From Bartonella sp. M0177 (lineage in GTDB: Bacteria; Pseudomonadota; Alphaproteobacteria; Rhizobiales; Rhizobiaceae), in assembly GCF_016102285.1 (NCBI RefSeq), contig NZ_JACFOY010000002.1:62001-126000 (forward strand): a stretch of 64,000 nt of DNA. The letters are read 5' to 3'. This document shows, in pieces, positions 24,670 through 33,977 of this stretch (the first letter of the stretch is position 1; the number at the start of each line of letters is the position of its first letter). The translations under genes were made by a program, and so were the position numbers. The notes under the pieces are model-generated. The model saw nothing but the letters and a program-made list of their open reading frames with translations, ran no database searches and had not been told where the DNA came from.

Positions 24670-26070
24670 TTATTCCATGGCTTTGACAATGCTTTCGACC
24701 ATTTTTTTGGCATCGCCAAAAAGCATCATGGTGTTGTCACGGAAAAACAGCTCGTTTTCAACGCCCGAATAGCCTGTTCCCATGCCACGTTTCAGGAACA
24801 GAACTGTTCCCGCCTTAGATACGTCAAGAATCGGCATGCCATAAATCGGCGAAGATGGATCCGATTTGGCAGCAGGGTTGGTCACGTCATTGGCACCAAT
24901 GACAAAAGCAACATCTGCTTCGGCAAATTCGGAATTGATATCATCAAGCTCGAAGACTTCGTCATAGGGCACATTGGCTTCGGCAAGCAGCACATTCATG
25001 TGACCGGGCATACGACCGGCAACCGGATGAATGGCATATTTGACTTCGACGCCGTTTTCCTTGAGCTTGTCGGCCATTTCACGGAGTGCATGCTGAGCCT
25101 GTGCAACAGCCATGCCATATCCCGGTACGATAATGACCTTGTTGGCATTTTTCATAATGAACGCCGCATCGTCAGCCGACCCCTGTTTGACAGGACGGCG
25201 CTCGACTTCGTTATGTCCGGCAGGGCCGGCACTTTCACCACCGAATCCGCCAAGGATCACGGAAATGAACGAGCGGTTCATGCCTTTACACATAATGTAG
25301 GAAAGAATAGCGCCCGATGAACCAACCAGCGCACCGGTGATGATCAAAGCCATATTTCCGAGCGTAAAGCCGATACCGGCGGCAGCCCATCCCGAATAGG
25401 AATTGAGCATAGAAACAACAACCGGCATATCCGCGCCACCAATCGGAACAATCAGTGTGACACCGATAACGAGCGACAAAAGCACAATGAGCCAGAAAAC
25501 CAGATGGCTTTCGGTTCCGACAAGTGCGGCGATGAGAACAACGATTGCCACTGCAAGAACAATATTGATCAAGTGACGGTTCGGCAAAATAATCGGTTTG
25601 CCGGACATGCGCCCATCAAGTTTCAGGAACGCAATGATAGAACCGGTAAAGGTTATCGCACCGATTGCGACACCGATTGCCATTTCAACAAGTGCCCGCC
25701 CGTGGATAGAGCCGATTTCGCCGATACCGAAGGAATGCGGCGAATAAAGTGCACCGGCGGCCACCATAACGGCAGCAAGACCGACAAGTGAATGGAAAGA
25801 GGCAACAAGTTGCGGCATTGCTGTCATGGCAATACGGCGGGCAATGACTGCGCCGATCGCACCACCAATGGCAAGACCGATAATAATTAGGACAAGGCCG
25901 CCAAAGCTTGGACGGGCAAGCAGCAATGTTGTGATGATGGCAACAGCCATGCCGACCATGCCATAGGCATTGCCTTTGCGGCTTGTTGTCGGATGGGAAA
26001 GTCCGCGCAGTGCCATGATGAACAGGACACCGGAGACGAGATAAAGAAAGGCTGCAAAATTAACACTCAT
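24670..26070 (-). CDS. pntB: NAD(P) transhydrogenase subunit beta
   Basis: The 466-residue subunit has about nine TM helices followed by the NADP(H)-binding domain III. The signatures are KVIIVPGYGMAVAQAQHALREMADKL, YAIHPVAGRMPGHMNVLLAEANVPYDEVFELDDINSEFAEADVAFVIGANDVTNPAAK and ILDVSKAGTVLFLKRGMGTGYSGVENELFF. It couples proton entry to hydride transfer from NADH to NADP+. ATG 26070 has TGAGG upstream and is preferred to a GTG at 26085 that overlaps pntAb. Last gene of the pntAa-pntAb-pntB operon. Confidence 0.97.
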   Translation of the reverse strand: MSVNFAAFLYLVSGVLFIMALRGLSHPTTSRKGNAYGMVGMAVAIITTLLLARPSFGGLVLIIIGLAIGGAIGAVIARRIAMTAMPQLVASFHSLVGLAAVMVAAGALYSPHSFGIGEIGSIHGRALVEMAIGVAIGAITFTGSIIAFLKLDGRMSGKPIILPNRHLINIVLAVAIVVLIAALVGTESHLVFWLIVLLSLVIGVTLIVPIGGADMPVVVSMLNSYSGWAAAGIGFTLGNMALIITGALVGSSGAILSYIMCKGMNRSFISVILGGFGGESAGPAGHNEVERRPVKQGSADDAAFIMKNANKVIIVPGYGMAVAQAQHALREMADKLKENGVEVKYAIHPVAGRMPGHMNVLLAEANVPYDEVFELDDINSEFAEADVAFVIGANDVTNPAAKSDPSSPIYGMPILDVSKAGTVLFLKRGMGTGYSGVENELFFRDNTMMLFGDAKKMVESIVKAME

Positions 26071-26081
26071 AGGTTCAAGCC

Positions 26082-26492
26082 TCACTTATCTTTTTTCTTG
26101 TACATGGCAAGCATGCGCTGGGTAACGAGAAAGCCGCCAAAAATATTGACGCTTGCAAGTACCAAAGCGATGAAACCGAAAGTGCTTGCCAGACCTGAAG
26201 CCGAAAGGCCGACAGCAAGCAGCGCACCAACGACGATAACCGAAGAAATCGCATTGGTAACAGCCATCAGCGGTGTGTGAAGAGCCGGTGTGACGGCCCA
26301 GACAACATAATAGCCGACAAAAATTGCCAGTACGAAGATCGCAAACTGGAAAATGAACGGGTCAATAACACCGCCTGTCGCATTGTGGACGGCTTCAACC
26401 GCATTATTGGAAATTTGGCCGCCAGCTTCGCGCACAGCGGCAATGGCCTGATCGAGACCTTGAAGGGCTTTGTCGAGAGCCTCGTTAGACAT
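26082..26492 (-). CDS. pntAb: NAD(P) transhydrogenase subunit alpha 2 (membrane part)
   Basis: The 136-residue protein has a Q/A-rich N-terminal helix and three to four TM helices ([72 protein letters not shown]). This is the membrane domain that is fused to PntA in E. coli but separate in Rhodospirillum and rhizobia. The start touches the stop of pntAa (shared base 26492). Part of the proton channel. Confidence 0.96.
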   Translation of the reverse strand: MSNEALDKALQGLDQAIAAVREAGGQISNNAVEAVHNATGGVIDPFIFQFAIFVLAIFVGYYVVWAVTPALHTPLMAVTNAISSVIVVGALLAVGLSASGLASTFGFIALVLASVNIFGGFLVTQRMLAMYKKKDK

Positions 26493-27769
26493 TATTTGGC
26501 TCCTTTTTCATCTGTTTTCTTATCCGCTTTTGCGGCTGGTTCTTTAGATTTCGAGGATGTACGCTTTGCCGGTTTTTCAGCCTTTTCATCGGCTTTTTTT
26601 GCCGGAGCCGGTTTTTTATCGGCTTCTTTTTTTACAGTTTCTTCTGCAAAGCGGGGATGAACAACTTGACCGTCGAAAGTGAGCAAAGTTGCTTTGACGA
26701 GCTCGTCATTCCGGTCGATGGTAAACGCCTTCGTCTCCTTGTTTGTCATGATATCGACAAAGGCATAAAGATTGCGCGCATAAAGCTGGGAAGCGGTAGC
26801 GGCAATGCGGCCCGGGACATTGGTAAAGCCGATAATCTTCACCCCTTCGACTTCAACAACCTTATTGGCAACGGCACCTTCGACATTGCCACCTCTTTCA
26901 ACGGCAAGATCAACCACGACCGAACCTTGACGCATGGTTTTGAGCATCGCTTTTGTGATAAGGCGTGGTGCCGGACGACCGGGAATCAACGCGGTTGTAA
27001 TGACAATATCCTGTTTGGCAATATGCTCGGCAGTCAAAGCCGCCTGCTTTTGCTGGTATTCCTTCGACATTTCCTTGGCATAGCCGCCAGCCGTTTCAGC
27101 AGCTTTGAATTCATCATCCTCGACGGCGATAAATTTTGCACCAAGGGAAGCGACCTGCTCTTTTGCCGCAGGACGTACATCATTTGCCGTAACCGATGCA
27201 CCGAGACGCCGCGCGGTGGCAATGGCCTGAAGACCGGCAACACCGGCGCCCATAACGAAAACCTTGGAAGCCGGAACGGTTCCGGCAGCGGTCATCATCA
27301 TGGGAAGGGCGCGGTCATAATATTCGGCTGCATCAATCACTGCCTGATAACCGGCAAGATTTGCCTGTGATGACAGGACATCCATGACTTGCGCACGCGT
27401 AATGCGCGGCATGAATTCCATTGAAAAAGCATTCAATCCGGCTTTGGCCATGGCTTTGACATCATCCTCGTGGCCGAATGGATCAAGAATGCCGATGAGA
27501 TTCGCACCCTTTTTATAGAGGGATATTTCCTTGGCACTTGGACGGCGCAATTTCAAAATGATGTCGGCTTTATTTGCCTCGTTCTCACCAACGATTTTTG
27601 CACCGGCTTCCTTATAGTCCTCGTCACTTATTAAGGACTGGAGACCGGCACCTTTCTCGACCGACACATCATAGCCGAGATTGATAAGCTTTTTGACAGT
27701 TTCCGGAGACGCGGCAACGCGCGTTTCCCCTTCGGCTGTTTCTTTGGCAACAAAAACTGTTTGACCCAA
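26492..27769 (-). CDS. pntAa: NAD(P) transhydrogenase subunit alpha 1 (NAD-binding)
   Basis: The 425-residue soluble domain I has [24 protein letters not shown], the alanine dehydrogenase/PntA Rossmann motif [36 protein letters not shown] and [13 protein letters not shown]. The start is TTG at 27769, seven bases after GGAG; no better start exists in frame. The last ~45 residues are a Lys/Ala/Glu/Pro-rich tail not found in the ~384-residue Rhodospirillum protein. First gene of the pnt operon; supplies NADPH for biosynthesis and glutathione reduction. Confidence 0.95.
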   Translation of the reverse strand: MGQTVFVAKETAEGETRVAASPETVKKLINLGYDVSVEKGAGLQSLISDEDYKEAGAKIVGENEANKADIILKLRRPSAKEISLYKKGANLIGILDPFGHEDDVKAMAKAGLNAFSMEFMPRITRAQVMDVLSSQANLAGYQAVIDAAEYYDRALPMMMTAAGTVPASKVFVMGAGVAGLQAIATARRLGASVTANDVRPAAKEQVASLGAKFIAVEDDEFKAAETAGGYAKEMSKEYQQKQAALTAEHIAKQDIVITTALIPGRPAPRLITKAMLKTMRQGSVVVDLAVERGGNVEGAVANKVVEVEGVKIIGFTNVPGRIAATASQLYARNLYAFVDIMTNKETKAFTIDRNDELVKATLLTFDGQVVHPRFAEETVKKEADKKPAPAKKADEKAEKPAKRTSSKSKEPAAKADKKTDEKGAK

Positions 27770-28055
27770 ATGTTATCTCCTTGAGTTTCAGGGAAGACAG
27801 GCTGCCTATCGACAGTCTCTTCTCCCCGCTTATTCACAATGCCGGATTATTTCAGAAAAATCGAAACGATTTAGTAGTAACGGTAAAAGCACATTATTTC
27901 CAGTGGTTTTGCCTAAAATTTCGTTTTTCACACGTCTGACCGTGGATAGTTCAGAAAAAACTTTTTCAAATGTGGCCGTTTTAATGAAAACCGGTCATTT
28001 GACAAAAGCCTGTTTTCCTTAAATATTGACCCGATAATATAAAAAGGGAACACAA

Positions 28056-28832
28056 ATGGCTGAACATTTAAAACCGCTTATTGCGGTACCTGCCGATTGT
28101 CCTGCTTTTGACGGTTATGTCTGGCATGGTGCGCCTCAACAATATCTTGAGGCCGCCTCAAAAGTGGCCGATGTTGCCCCCCTTATTGTGCCCTCGCTTG
28201 GGGCCGAAGCCGATGTCCAGTCTATCCTTGCGGTGGTTGACGGTGTTCTCATTACCGGCGCAAAATCCAACGTAAATCCCGCACGTTATGGTGAAAAAGC
28301 AACGGCCGACCATGAACCGTTCGATTTTGCCCGCGATGAAACATCTTTTTTTCTTATCCATGCTGCCATCAGGCAAGGTTTGCCGCTTCTTGCCATTTGT
28401 CGCGGCATACAGGAACTTAATGTCGCTCTTGGAGGAACACTCTCACCGGCCTTACAAAAAATACCCGGAAAGCTTGACCATAGAGCCAATGATAAAAGTG
28501 ACAGTGACAAAAAATTTGCCATCAGACAACCTGTTCATGTGAGCGAGAATACGTTGCTTTCAAAAATTGTAGGGACTGGCGAAATCATGGTGAATTCTGT
28601 TCACCAACAGGGAATCAACAAGCTTGCGCCGCGTCTTGTTGCCGAAGCAACAGCTCCCGATGGCACAATTGAAGCTGTCAGCGTGAAAGATGCAAAAGGC
28701 TTTGCCCTCGGCGTCCAATGGCATCCCGAATATTGGGCAACAAGCGATATACCATCAAACAAAATATTCAAAGCATTCGGCGCGGCAGTGCATCATCATA
28801 AAGATCAGCGCCTTGAAAAAACGGTGCCGTGA
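28056..28832 (+). CDS. Class I glutamine amidotransferase-like hydrolase (PuuD-like)
   Basis: The 258-residue peptidase C26-type protein has the nucleophile elbow LAICRGIQELNVALGGTL, MVNSVHQQGINKL and the His-Glu pair GVQWHPEYW. This group includes gamma-glutamyl-GABA hydrolase PuuD of putrescine breakdown. No puuA/B/C genes are adjacent, so the substrate is open. Start ATG 28056. Divergent from pntAa, convergent with the LacI-type gene. Confidence 0.9.
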   Translation: MAEHLKPLIAVPADCPAFDGYVWHGAPQQYLEAASKVADVAPLIVPSLGAEADVQSILAVVDGVLITGAKSNVNPARYGEKATADHEPFDFARDETSFFLIHAAIRQGLPLLAICRGIQELNVALGGTLSPALQKIPGKLDHRANDKSDSDKKFAIRQPVHVSENTLLSKIVGTGEIMVNSVHQQGINKLAPRLVAEATAPDGTIEAVSVKDAKGFALGVQWHPEYWATSDIPSNKIFKAFGAAVHHHKDQRLEKTVP

Positions 28833-28954
28833 AAAAACAGCTCCCTCAAAAACGGGTATTTTGAAAAAAGCGTTTTGGAAAAAAGAGAAAACAGTTAAAA
28901 AACGAAACCCGTCTTATGATGCCGGAATGACAGGATATCATAAATTAAAAGTTT

Positions 28955-29980
28955 TCAGATTTTTCGCGGTACCATACGACCGGTTGACTGGCGAATGCGC
29001 AATTCCGGTTTAATGAGATCATGACCATTTTTGACTTCTATGCCGTTTAAAAGGTCAATGAGTGCACGCGCTGCACGCCTTCCCACTTCCCTCTGACCGT
29101 TCCAGACTGTCGTGAGCGAGGGGGTGGCAATTTCGGCTTCCTCAAGATCGTCATAGCCGGTCACAGAAATATCCCGTCCTGCAACAAGGCCGGCACGAGC
29201 AATTCCGTTCATCAAACCGATTGCGGCAAGGTCATTGAAACAGACGGCAGCAGTCGGTTTATCTTTGAGAGCCAGAAATTGCGGTGCAATCTCGAAGCCT
29301 GCCTGTTTTGTCCGCGGTCCTTCAAGGCGCCATTCCGGTTTGACCTCAAGTCCGGCAAGTTGCATGGCATGGCGATAGCCTTCATAACGGTCATGTCCGG
29401 TCGAGGTATAGTCGGTACCGCCAACCATAGCGATGCATTTATGCCCGAGCGAAATAAGATGGTTTGTGGCAAGAGAAATACCGTAAGTATCGTCACCGCG
29501 GAAAACCGGTACGTCCACTCCTTCAACATGGCGGGCAACAAAGACAACAGGCAAACCGTTATTTTGTGCCATTTCAATGTCTTTTGCAGGGGTTCCGATT
29601 GCCGGTGACATGATAACGCCATCAGCTCCGAGCTGGAGAAGCGTTTCCAGAAAATTGCGTTGCTTGTCCAACTGGTCATAATGGTTGGAAAGGATAAAAG
29701 TTTGCCGTGACCGGTCGAGTTCCGTTTCGATCGAGCGCAATATTTCGGCAAAAAACGGATTCATAATGTCGTGGACAACAACACCCACAATGCCGGAGCG
29801 CGATGTGCGCAAGCTTGCTGCACGGCGGTTATAGATATAGCCGATATTACGAGCGTAATCCTTGATTTTTTCACGTGTATCATCTGCTACCAGCGGGCTG
29901 TCACGCAGTGCCAACGAAACTGTGGCTGTCGAAACATTTAACGCATCAGCAATCGTGGAAAGTTTAATTTTTTGCGCCAA
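28955..29980 (-). CDS. LacI-family transcriptional regulator
   Basis: The 341-residue repressor has an N-terminal HTH (KLSTIADALNVSTATVSLALRDSPLVADDTREKI), the hinge GYIYNRRAASLRTSRSGIVGVVVHDIMNPFF and a periplasmic-binding-like sugar domain (ATNHLISLGHKCIAMVGGT, AAVCFNDLAAIGLMNGIARAGL, VTGYDDLEEAEIATPSLTTV). The start is TTG at 29980 with AAGGA about ten bases upstream. No sugar-use operon is adjacent, so its target is unknown. Confidence 0.94.
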   Translation of the reverse strand: MAQKIKLSTIADALNVSTATVSLALRDSPLVADDTREKIKDYARNIGYIYNRRAASLRTSRSGIVGVVVHDIMNPFFAEILRSIETELDRSRQTFILSNHYDQLDKQRNFLETLLQLGADGVIMSPAIGTPAKDIEMAQNNGLPVVFVARHVEGVDVPVFRGDDTYGISLATNHLISLGHKCIAMVGGTDYTSTGHDRYEGYRHAMQLAGLEVKPEWRLEGPRTKQAGFEIAPQFLALKDKPTAAVCFNDLAAIGLMNGIARAGLVAGRDISVTGYDDLEEAEIATPSLTTVWNGQREVGRRAARALIDLLNGIEVKNGHDLIKPELRIRQSTGRMVPRKI

Positions 29981-30346
29981 TGCTCATTATTCCTTGAAAA
30001 TGAATTAAATTTTAGAGTTTAAACCGTCAGATCGGAAGAATGGGAATTTCCCCGATTGGTTCGAGAAAAGGCCAAGCTTCAGGAGTGATTGATAAACGTC
30101 TATTTTAAAGAAAACTATAGTCATTTTAAACTGTTTAGTTCAATGAACAATTCATTGGAATAAGGAAAAACGGTGTATTTTTTAAAAATTCGCTTCGCCA
30201 TTTTATCGATTATTTAAAAATCGATCATTTGAAAGAGGTGGGAAATTTTGTTCTTCCACCTCCCTATAATCGTGTGAAATTCGACTATTAGTTTTTGTGC
30301 CAAGTGGTTCTTAACTAATGCCGGTTCTTGAATAATGCAGGCGTAT
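29981..30346. other. Intergenic region upstream of the LacI-type gene
   Basis: The 366 bases between the MarR gene end and the LacI-type start hold the MarR terminator (30231-30264). Nearby are the short palindromes GTTTAAAC (about 30017-30024) and two ATCGAT copies (about 30205 and 30220). These could be regulator sites but are too short to call. Confidence 0.5.
30231..30264 (-). terminator. Probable terminator of the MarR-type gene
   Basis: GAGGTGG (30235-30241) / CCACCTC (30256-30262) is extended by two base pairs past a bulge. The minus-strand tail CTTTC is weak. It lies about 85 bases after the MarR stop. Confidence 0.5.
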
Positions 30347-30805
30347 TCATCGGTATGTATCGGTTAAAAGCGATTGCTGCTGCTCAAGATTTTTATGGAT
30401 TCTGTCCATGAGTGTGAGCAAAGTAAATTGCTCTTGTTCATCAAGAACACCGGTCACTTCCCGCTCGGTCTCTTCAAGCGCCCTTTCGATGAGGTCAACA
30501 ATGTTATGGCCGTCTTTCGTAAGAAAAACATGAAGTTTGCGCTGGTCTTTGTGTGATCCACGTTTGGTAACAAAACCTTGTTCCTGAAGACGCGCTATAG
30601 TTTTTGTGACTGTGGGAAGTTTTACGCCCAAGCGTTTGGCCATACTTCCGGGTGATTGCCCGTCTTTCATTGCCAACAACAAAATTATTCTATCTTGACC
30701 GGCATATAAACCAAATTCATAAAGACGACGGGCCAATAAAGTCTTCATCATTCTTGCTGTTGATTGGACGATCTCCAACGCGGGTATCCGAGTTTTGTCT
30801 GGCAT
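30347..30805 (-). CDS. MarR-family transcriptional regulator
   Basis: The 152-residue winged-helix protein carries FGLYAGQDRIILLLAMKDGQSPGSMAKRLGVKLPTVTKTIARLQEQGFVTKRGSHKDQRKLHVFLTKDG, with the recognition helix LPTVTKTIARL and the wing DQRKLHVFLT, typical of MarR. ATG 30805 follows GGGGAG; a GTG at 30853 is less likely. Divergent from the creatininase-like gene. The 170-base gap contains TTCAC (30885-30889) / GTGAA (30896-30900), a possible MarR-type operator. Confidence 0.93.
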   Translation of the reverse strand: MPDKTRIPALEIVQSTARMMKTLLARRLYEFGLYAGQDRIILLLAMKDGQSPGSMAKRLGVKLPTVTKTIARLQEQGFVTKRGSHKDQRKLHVFLTKDGHNIVDLIERALEETEREVTGVLDEQEQFTLLTLMDRIHKNLEQQQSLLTDTYR

Positions 30806-30973
30806 TATATCTTTGTCTCCCCGAAGACGTTTTTGGAAGAAATAACTATTCACTTGTCTAGTATATCAACCTGATTCGTTAATTTTCACAAAATGGTGAA
30901 TTTATCTATAACATGTAAAGGCAACAAAATCTGTGTATAGCCAAATAAAAATAATTCGATAAGGATTAAAATA

Positions 30974-31720
30974 GTGAAAAAAGAAGATCAAATAATAGCA
31001 ATTTTGCCTTTGGGTGCCCATGAATATCATGGTCCTCATTTGTCGCCAACGACTGATGCTGTCATTGCTGGGGCTTTTGCTGAACGTCTTGCATCTTTGT
31101 TTCCAACTACCCCGAAACGTTTGACTCCACTGGAGGTCGAATCTGTCGGCTACTCAATCGAACATAAAGGTCGGCCGTTTACAAAAACATTAGGATATTC
31201 AGAAGCAATTGAACGTTGGATTTCGATTGGTGCCGATTGTTATAAAAAGGGAATAAAAAAAATTCTCGTTCTCAACGCTCATGGCGGCAACTCGCCATTG
31301 ATGAATATTGTTATCACCGAATTGCGTTGTCGTTTCAAAATGCTTGCCGTTGCGACCAGTTGGGGACGCTTTGGTTTGCCGGAAGGTTTGATTACTCCGA
31401 AAGACAAACAACTGGATATTCATGCGGGCTTTATCGAAACGTCACTCATGCTTTATTTTGCGCCTGAAAAGGTGGAAATGGAAAAAGCACAAAATTTTTC
31501 CAACTGGCAAAAAGAATTACAAGAAAAATTCAAATATCTCCGGGCTTACGGGCCATTTCCCTTCGGCTGGAAAATGGCGGATATCAATAGACTGGGTGCC
31601 GCAGGAAATGCACTTGCCGCAAATAGAGAGGCAGGAAAAGCGATATTCGATCATGCAATTGAAGGTTTTCGCGGCCTTGTTGAGGATATGTTCGCTTTTG
31701 ATATTGACGAACTCTCCTAG
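30974..31720 (+). CDS. Creatininase-family amidohydrolase
   Basis: The 248-residue protein has all metal ligands of the creatininase fold: Glu and His in [15 protein letters not shown], the Asp of that motif, His in [11 protein letters not shown] and Glu in [10 protein letters not shown]. Family members include creatininase and the mycofactocin/riboflavin-pathway amidohydrolases. The start is GTG at 30974 (AAGG upstream), giving a rather short N-terminus before the first metal motif; an in-frame TAG at 30938 rules out a much longer one. Opposite a MarR regulator that probably controls it. Substrate unknown. Confidence 0.85.
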   Translation: MKKEDQIIAILPLGAHEYHGPHLSPTTDAVIAGAFAERLASLFPTTPKRLTPLEVESVGYSIEHKGRPFTKTLGYSEAIERWISIGADCYKKGIKKILVLNAHGGNSPLMNIVITELRCRFKMLAVATSWGRFGLPEGLITPKDKQLDIHAGFIETSLMLYFAPEKVEMEKAQNFSNWQKELQEKFKYLRAYGPFPFGWKMADINRLGAAGNALAANREAGKAIFDHAIEGFRGLVEDMFAFDIDELS

Positions 31721-31744
31721 AAAGCCTTTTTCCAAAGCTAGAAA

Positions 31745-31775
31745 TTGTTAGCGACATTGCTTATATCGACAACAG
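31745..31775 (+). promoter_or_regulatory. Imperfect inverted repeat before the COG0523 gene
   Basis: TTGTTAGCGA (31745-31754) and TCGACAACAG (31766-31775) match as an inverted repeat at 7 of 10 positions with an 11-base spacer, 32 bp upstream of the GTPase start. It does not match the Zur box as I recall it, so this is only a candidate operator. Confidence 0.2.
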
Positions 31776-31806
31776 TAAAAATTCCCGTCATTTGAAAGGT
31801 CATGCT

Positions 31807-32907
31807 ATGAGCGAGACTGAAAACACTCCCCGCAAAATTCCGGTAACTGTTCTGACCGGCTATCTGGGGGCAGGAAAGACCACACTTCTCAACCGGATTT
31901 TGACAGAAAATCACGGCAAACATTACGCTGTTATTGTCAATGAATTCGGCGAGATCGGCATCGACAATGATCTGATTGTCGAATCCGACGAAGAAATTTA
32001 CGAGATGAATAATGGTTGTATCTGCTGCACAGTGCGCGGCGATCTTGTCCGTGTTGTCGACGGTTTGATGCGACGTCCCGGCCGGTTTGACGGCATCATT
32101 ATCGAAACCACCGGTCTTGCCGATCCGGTTCCTGTTGCACAGACATTTTTCATGGATGATGATGTGAGAGCAAAATCGCAACTCGATGCTGTTGTGGCGC
32201 TGGTTGACGCAAAACATTTGCCGCTAGAGTTGAAGGACAGCCGCGAAGCAGAAGACCAGATTGCTTTCGCCGATGTTGTCCTTTTGAACAAGACCGATCT
32301 TGTCAGCCCGCAGGAACTTGCCGATGTCGAAGCAACAATACGCGCGATCAATCCTTCTGCTGTTATCTTTCGCACCCAACGTTCCAATGTCGATTTGAAC
32401 GAAGTGCTTGATCGCGGTGCATTCGATTTGAGCCGTGCGCTGGAAAATGATCCGCATTTCCTTGATCATGACGAGGAAGAGGAAGAACATGTTTGCGGGC
32501 CGGAATGCGACCACGACCACGATCATGATCACCACCACCATCATCATCATGACCATGACCACGATCATCACCACCATGACGGGGAGGAGCATGTCCATGG
32601 GGCAGCCCTCCATGATGTGACGGTGAAATCCGTTTCGTTACGCGCTGGCGAGCTTGATCCGGGCAAGTTTTTCCCGTGGATCCAGCAGATTACCCAGACA
32701 CAGGGGCCGGATATTTTAAGACTGAAAGGCATTATTGCTTTCAAAGGCGATAAAGACCGTTATGTCGTACAAGGTGTCCATATGATTTTGGAAGGCGACA
32801 GCCAGAGACCTTGGAAAGAAGGCGAAAAGCATGAAAGCCGTCTGGTCTTTATCGGCCGTAAACTTGATGCCGAAAAGCTCAAAGCCGGCTTCGAGAAGTG
32901 TGCCTGA
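31807..32907 (+). CDS. COG0523 (CobW/ZNG1-type) GTPase metallochaperone with His-rich loop
   Basis: The 366-residue G3E GTPase has P-loop [11 protein letters not shown], the metal-binding CxCC motif GCICCTV (Cys71, Cys73, Cys74) and NKTDL guanine specificity. A histidine/aspartate-rich insert lies at about residues 227-265 (runs of HDHDH and HHHHHH), followed by a CobW C-terminal domain. ATG 31807 with AAAGG is preferred to an in-frame TTG at 31792. The family delivers zinc (or cobalt) to client enzymes; the His-rich loop suggests zinc storage. Operon with a WD40 protein 16 bases downstream, a pairing usual in rhizobial zinc-responsive loci. Confidence 0.93.
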   Translation: MSETENTPRKIPVTVLTGYLGAGKTTLLNRILTENHGKHYAVIVNEFGEIGIDNDLIVESDEEIYEMNNGCICCTVRGDLVRVVDGLMRRPGRFDGIIIETTGLADPVPVAQTFFMDDDVRAKSQLDAVVALVDAKHLPLELKDSREAEDQIAFADVVLLNKTDLVSPQELADVEATIRAINPSAVIFRTQRSNVDLNEVLDRGAFDLSRALENDPHFLDHDEEEEEHVCGPECDHDHDHDHHHHHHHDHDHDHHHHDGEEHVHGAALHDVTVKSVSLRAGELDPGKFFPWIQQITQTQGPDILRLKGIIAFKGDKDRYVVQGVHMILEGDSQRPWKEGEKHESRLVFIGRKLDAEKLKAGFEKCA

Positions 32908-32923
32908 GTTTTGAGAGGAACCT

Positions 32924-33895
32924 ATGCCGACAATTGCACATTGTGACCTCGACAGCTATTGCCTGTTGGCGGGGTTTTTGGATGACCAGCCGGTCTTTGT
33001 GACAGCAAATGGTGAAATCACCCTGCTTGGCGAAAAACAAAAAGTGGTCGAAGCGCATGAAGGAATTGCTTCTGTTGCTTTATCGAGAGACAAGAAATCG
33101 GTGATTACCGGCGGTGAAGACGGCCGGATTTGCCGAACAACCAGTGCTCTTCAGTGTAGCGAGCTTGCCCGCCATGAAAAAAAGTGGATCACCTCGGTTG
33201 CAGCCGGTCCTGACAATTCTTACGCCTTTGCCTTTTCACGTACGGCATGGGCTGATGACGGTAAAGGGCTTCAGGAGTTTGATCACGAGCGCAGTGTTGA
33301 AGATCTTGCTTTTGCACCAAAAGGCCTAAGATTTGCGGTGGCACGATATAATGGCGTGACATTGCATTGGCTTGGTGCCGACACCAAGCCTACCGACCTT
33401 ACATGGAAAGGCGCACATTTTGCCGTTACATTTTCGCCCGATGGCCGTTATGTCATTTCGTCAATGCAGGAAAATGCCTTGCATGGCTGGCGGTTGAGTG
33501 ACGAACAGCATTTGCGCATGAGCGGCTATCCGGCAAAGGTCAAAAGTTGGTCATGGAGTGCCAAAGGTAAGTGGCTTGCCACTTCCGGCGCTCCGGCTGC
33601 TATTGTCTGGCCGTTTCAAGCGAAAGATGGCCCGATGGGAAAAGCACCCCTTGAACTTGGCACCCGTGCCGATGCCATGGTGACATGTGTGTGCTGTCAT
33701 CCGGAAGAAGACATTGTTGCTGCCGGTTTTAATGACGGCATGATTTTGTTCATCCGTTTTGCCGATGCAAAGGAAGTGCTTTTGCGCCGTCCCGGAAAAG
33801 GTGCCATTTCAACCATGGCCTGGGATGATAAGGGGTATCGGCTGGCATTCGGTTCGGAAAGTGGTGAAGCAGGCATTATCGATATTTCTGCCTGA
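32924..33895 (+). CDS. WD40-repeat protein
   Basis: The 323-residue beta-propeller protein has repeats such as VVEAHEGIASVALSRDKKSVITGGEDGRICR, FAVTFSPDGRYVISSMQENALHGW and VTCVCCHPEEDIVAAGFNDGMILFIRFAD. No enzyme motif and no signal peptide, so probably cytosolic. It lies 16 bases after the His-rich COG0523 GTPase and is presumably cotranscribed; an accessory role in metal delivery is inferred from this conserved pairing only. Ends at a strong bidirectional terminator. Confidence 0.88.
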   Translation: MPTIAHCDLDSYCLLAGFLDDQPVFVTANGEITLLGEKQKVVEAHEGIASVALSRDKKSVITGGEDGRICRTTSALQCSELARHEKKWITSVAAGPDNSYAFAFSRTAWADDGKGLQEFDHERSVEDLAFAPKGLRFAVARYNGVTLHWLGADTKPTDLTWKGAHFAVTFSPDGRYVISSMQENALHGWRLSDEQHLRMSGYPAKVKSWSWSAKGKWLATSGAPAAIVWPFQAKDGPMGKAPLELGTRADAMVTCVCCHPEEDIVAAGFNDGMILFIRFADAKEVLLRRPGKGAISTMAWDDKGYRLAFGSESGEAGIIDISA

Positions 33896-33927
33896 GAGCC
33901 GGAACATAATTTTTCTGAATAAAAATA

Positions 33928-33956
33928 AAACCACCTGCTTTGTGCAGGTGGTTTTT
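33928..33956. terminator. Bidirectional terminator between WD40 and alkene reductase genes
   Basis: A perfect 11-bp stem AAACCACCTGC / GCAGGTGGTTT (33928-33938, 33944-33954) has A- and T-runs on both sides and is centred between two convergent genes. Confidence 0.95.
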
Positions 33957-33977
33957 TGATTGAAAGGCTTGAACCAA

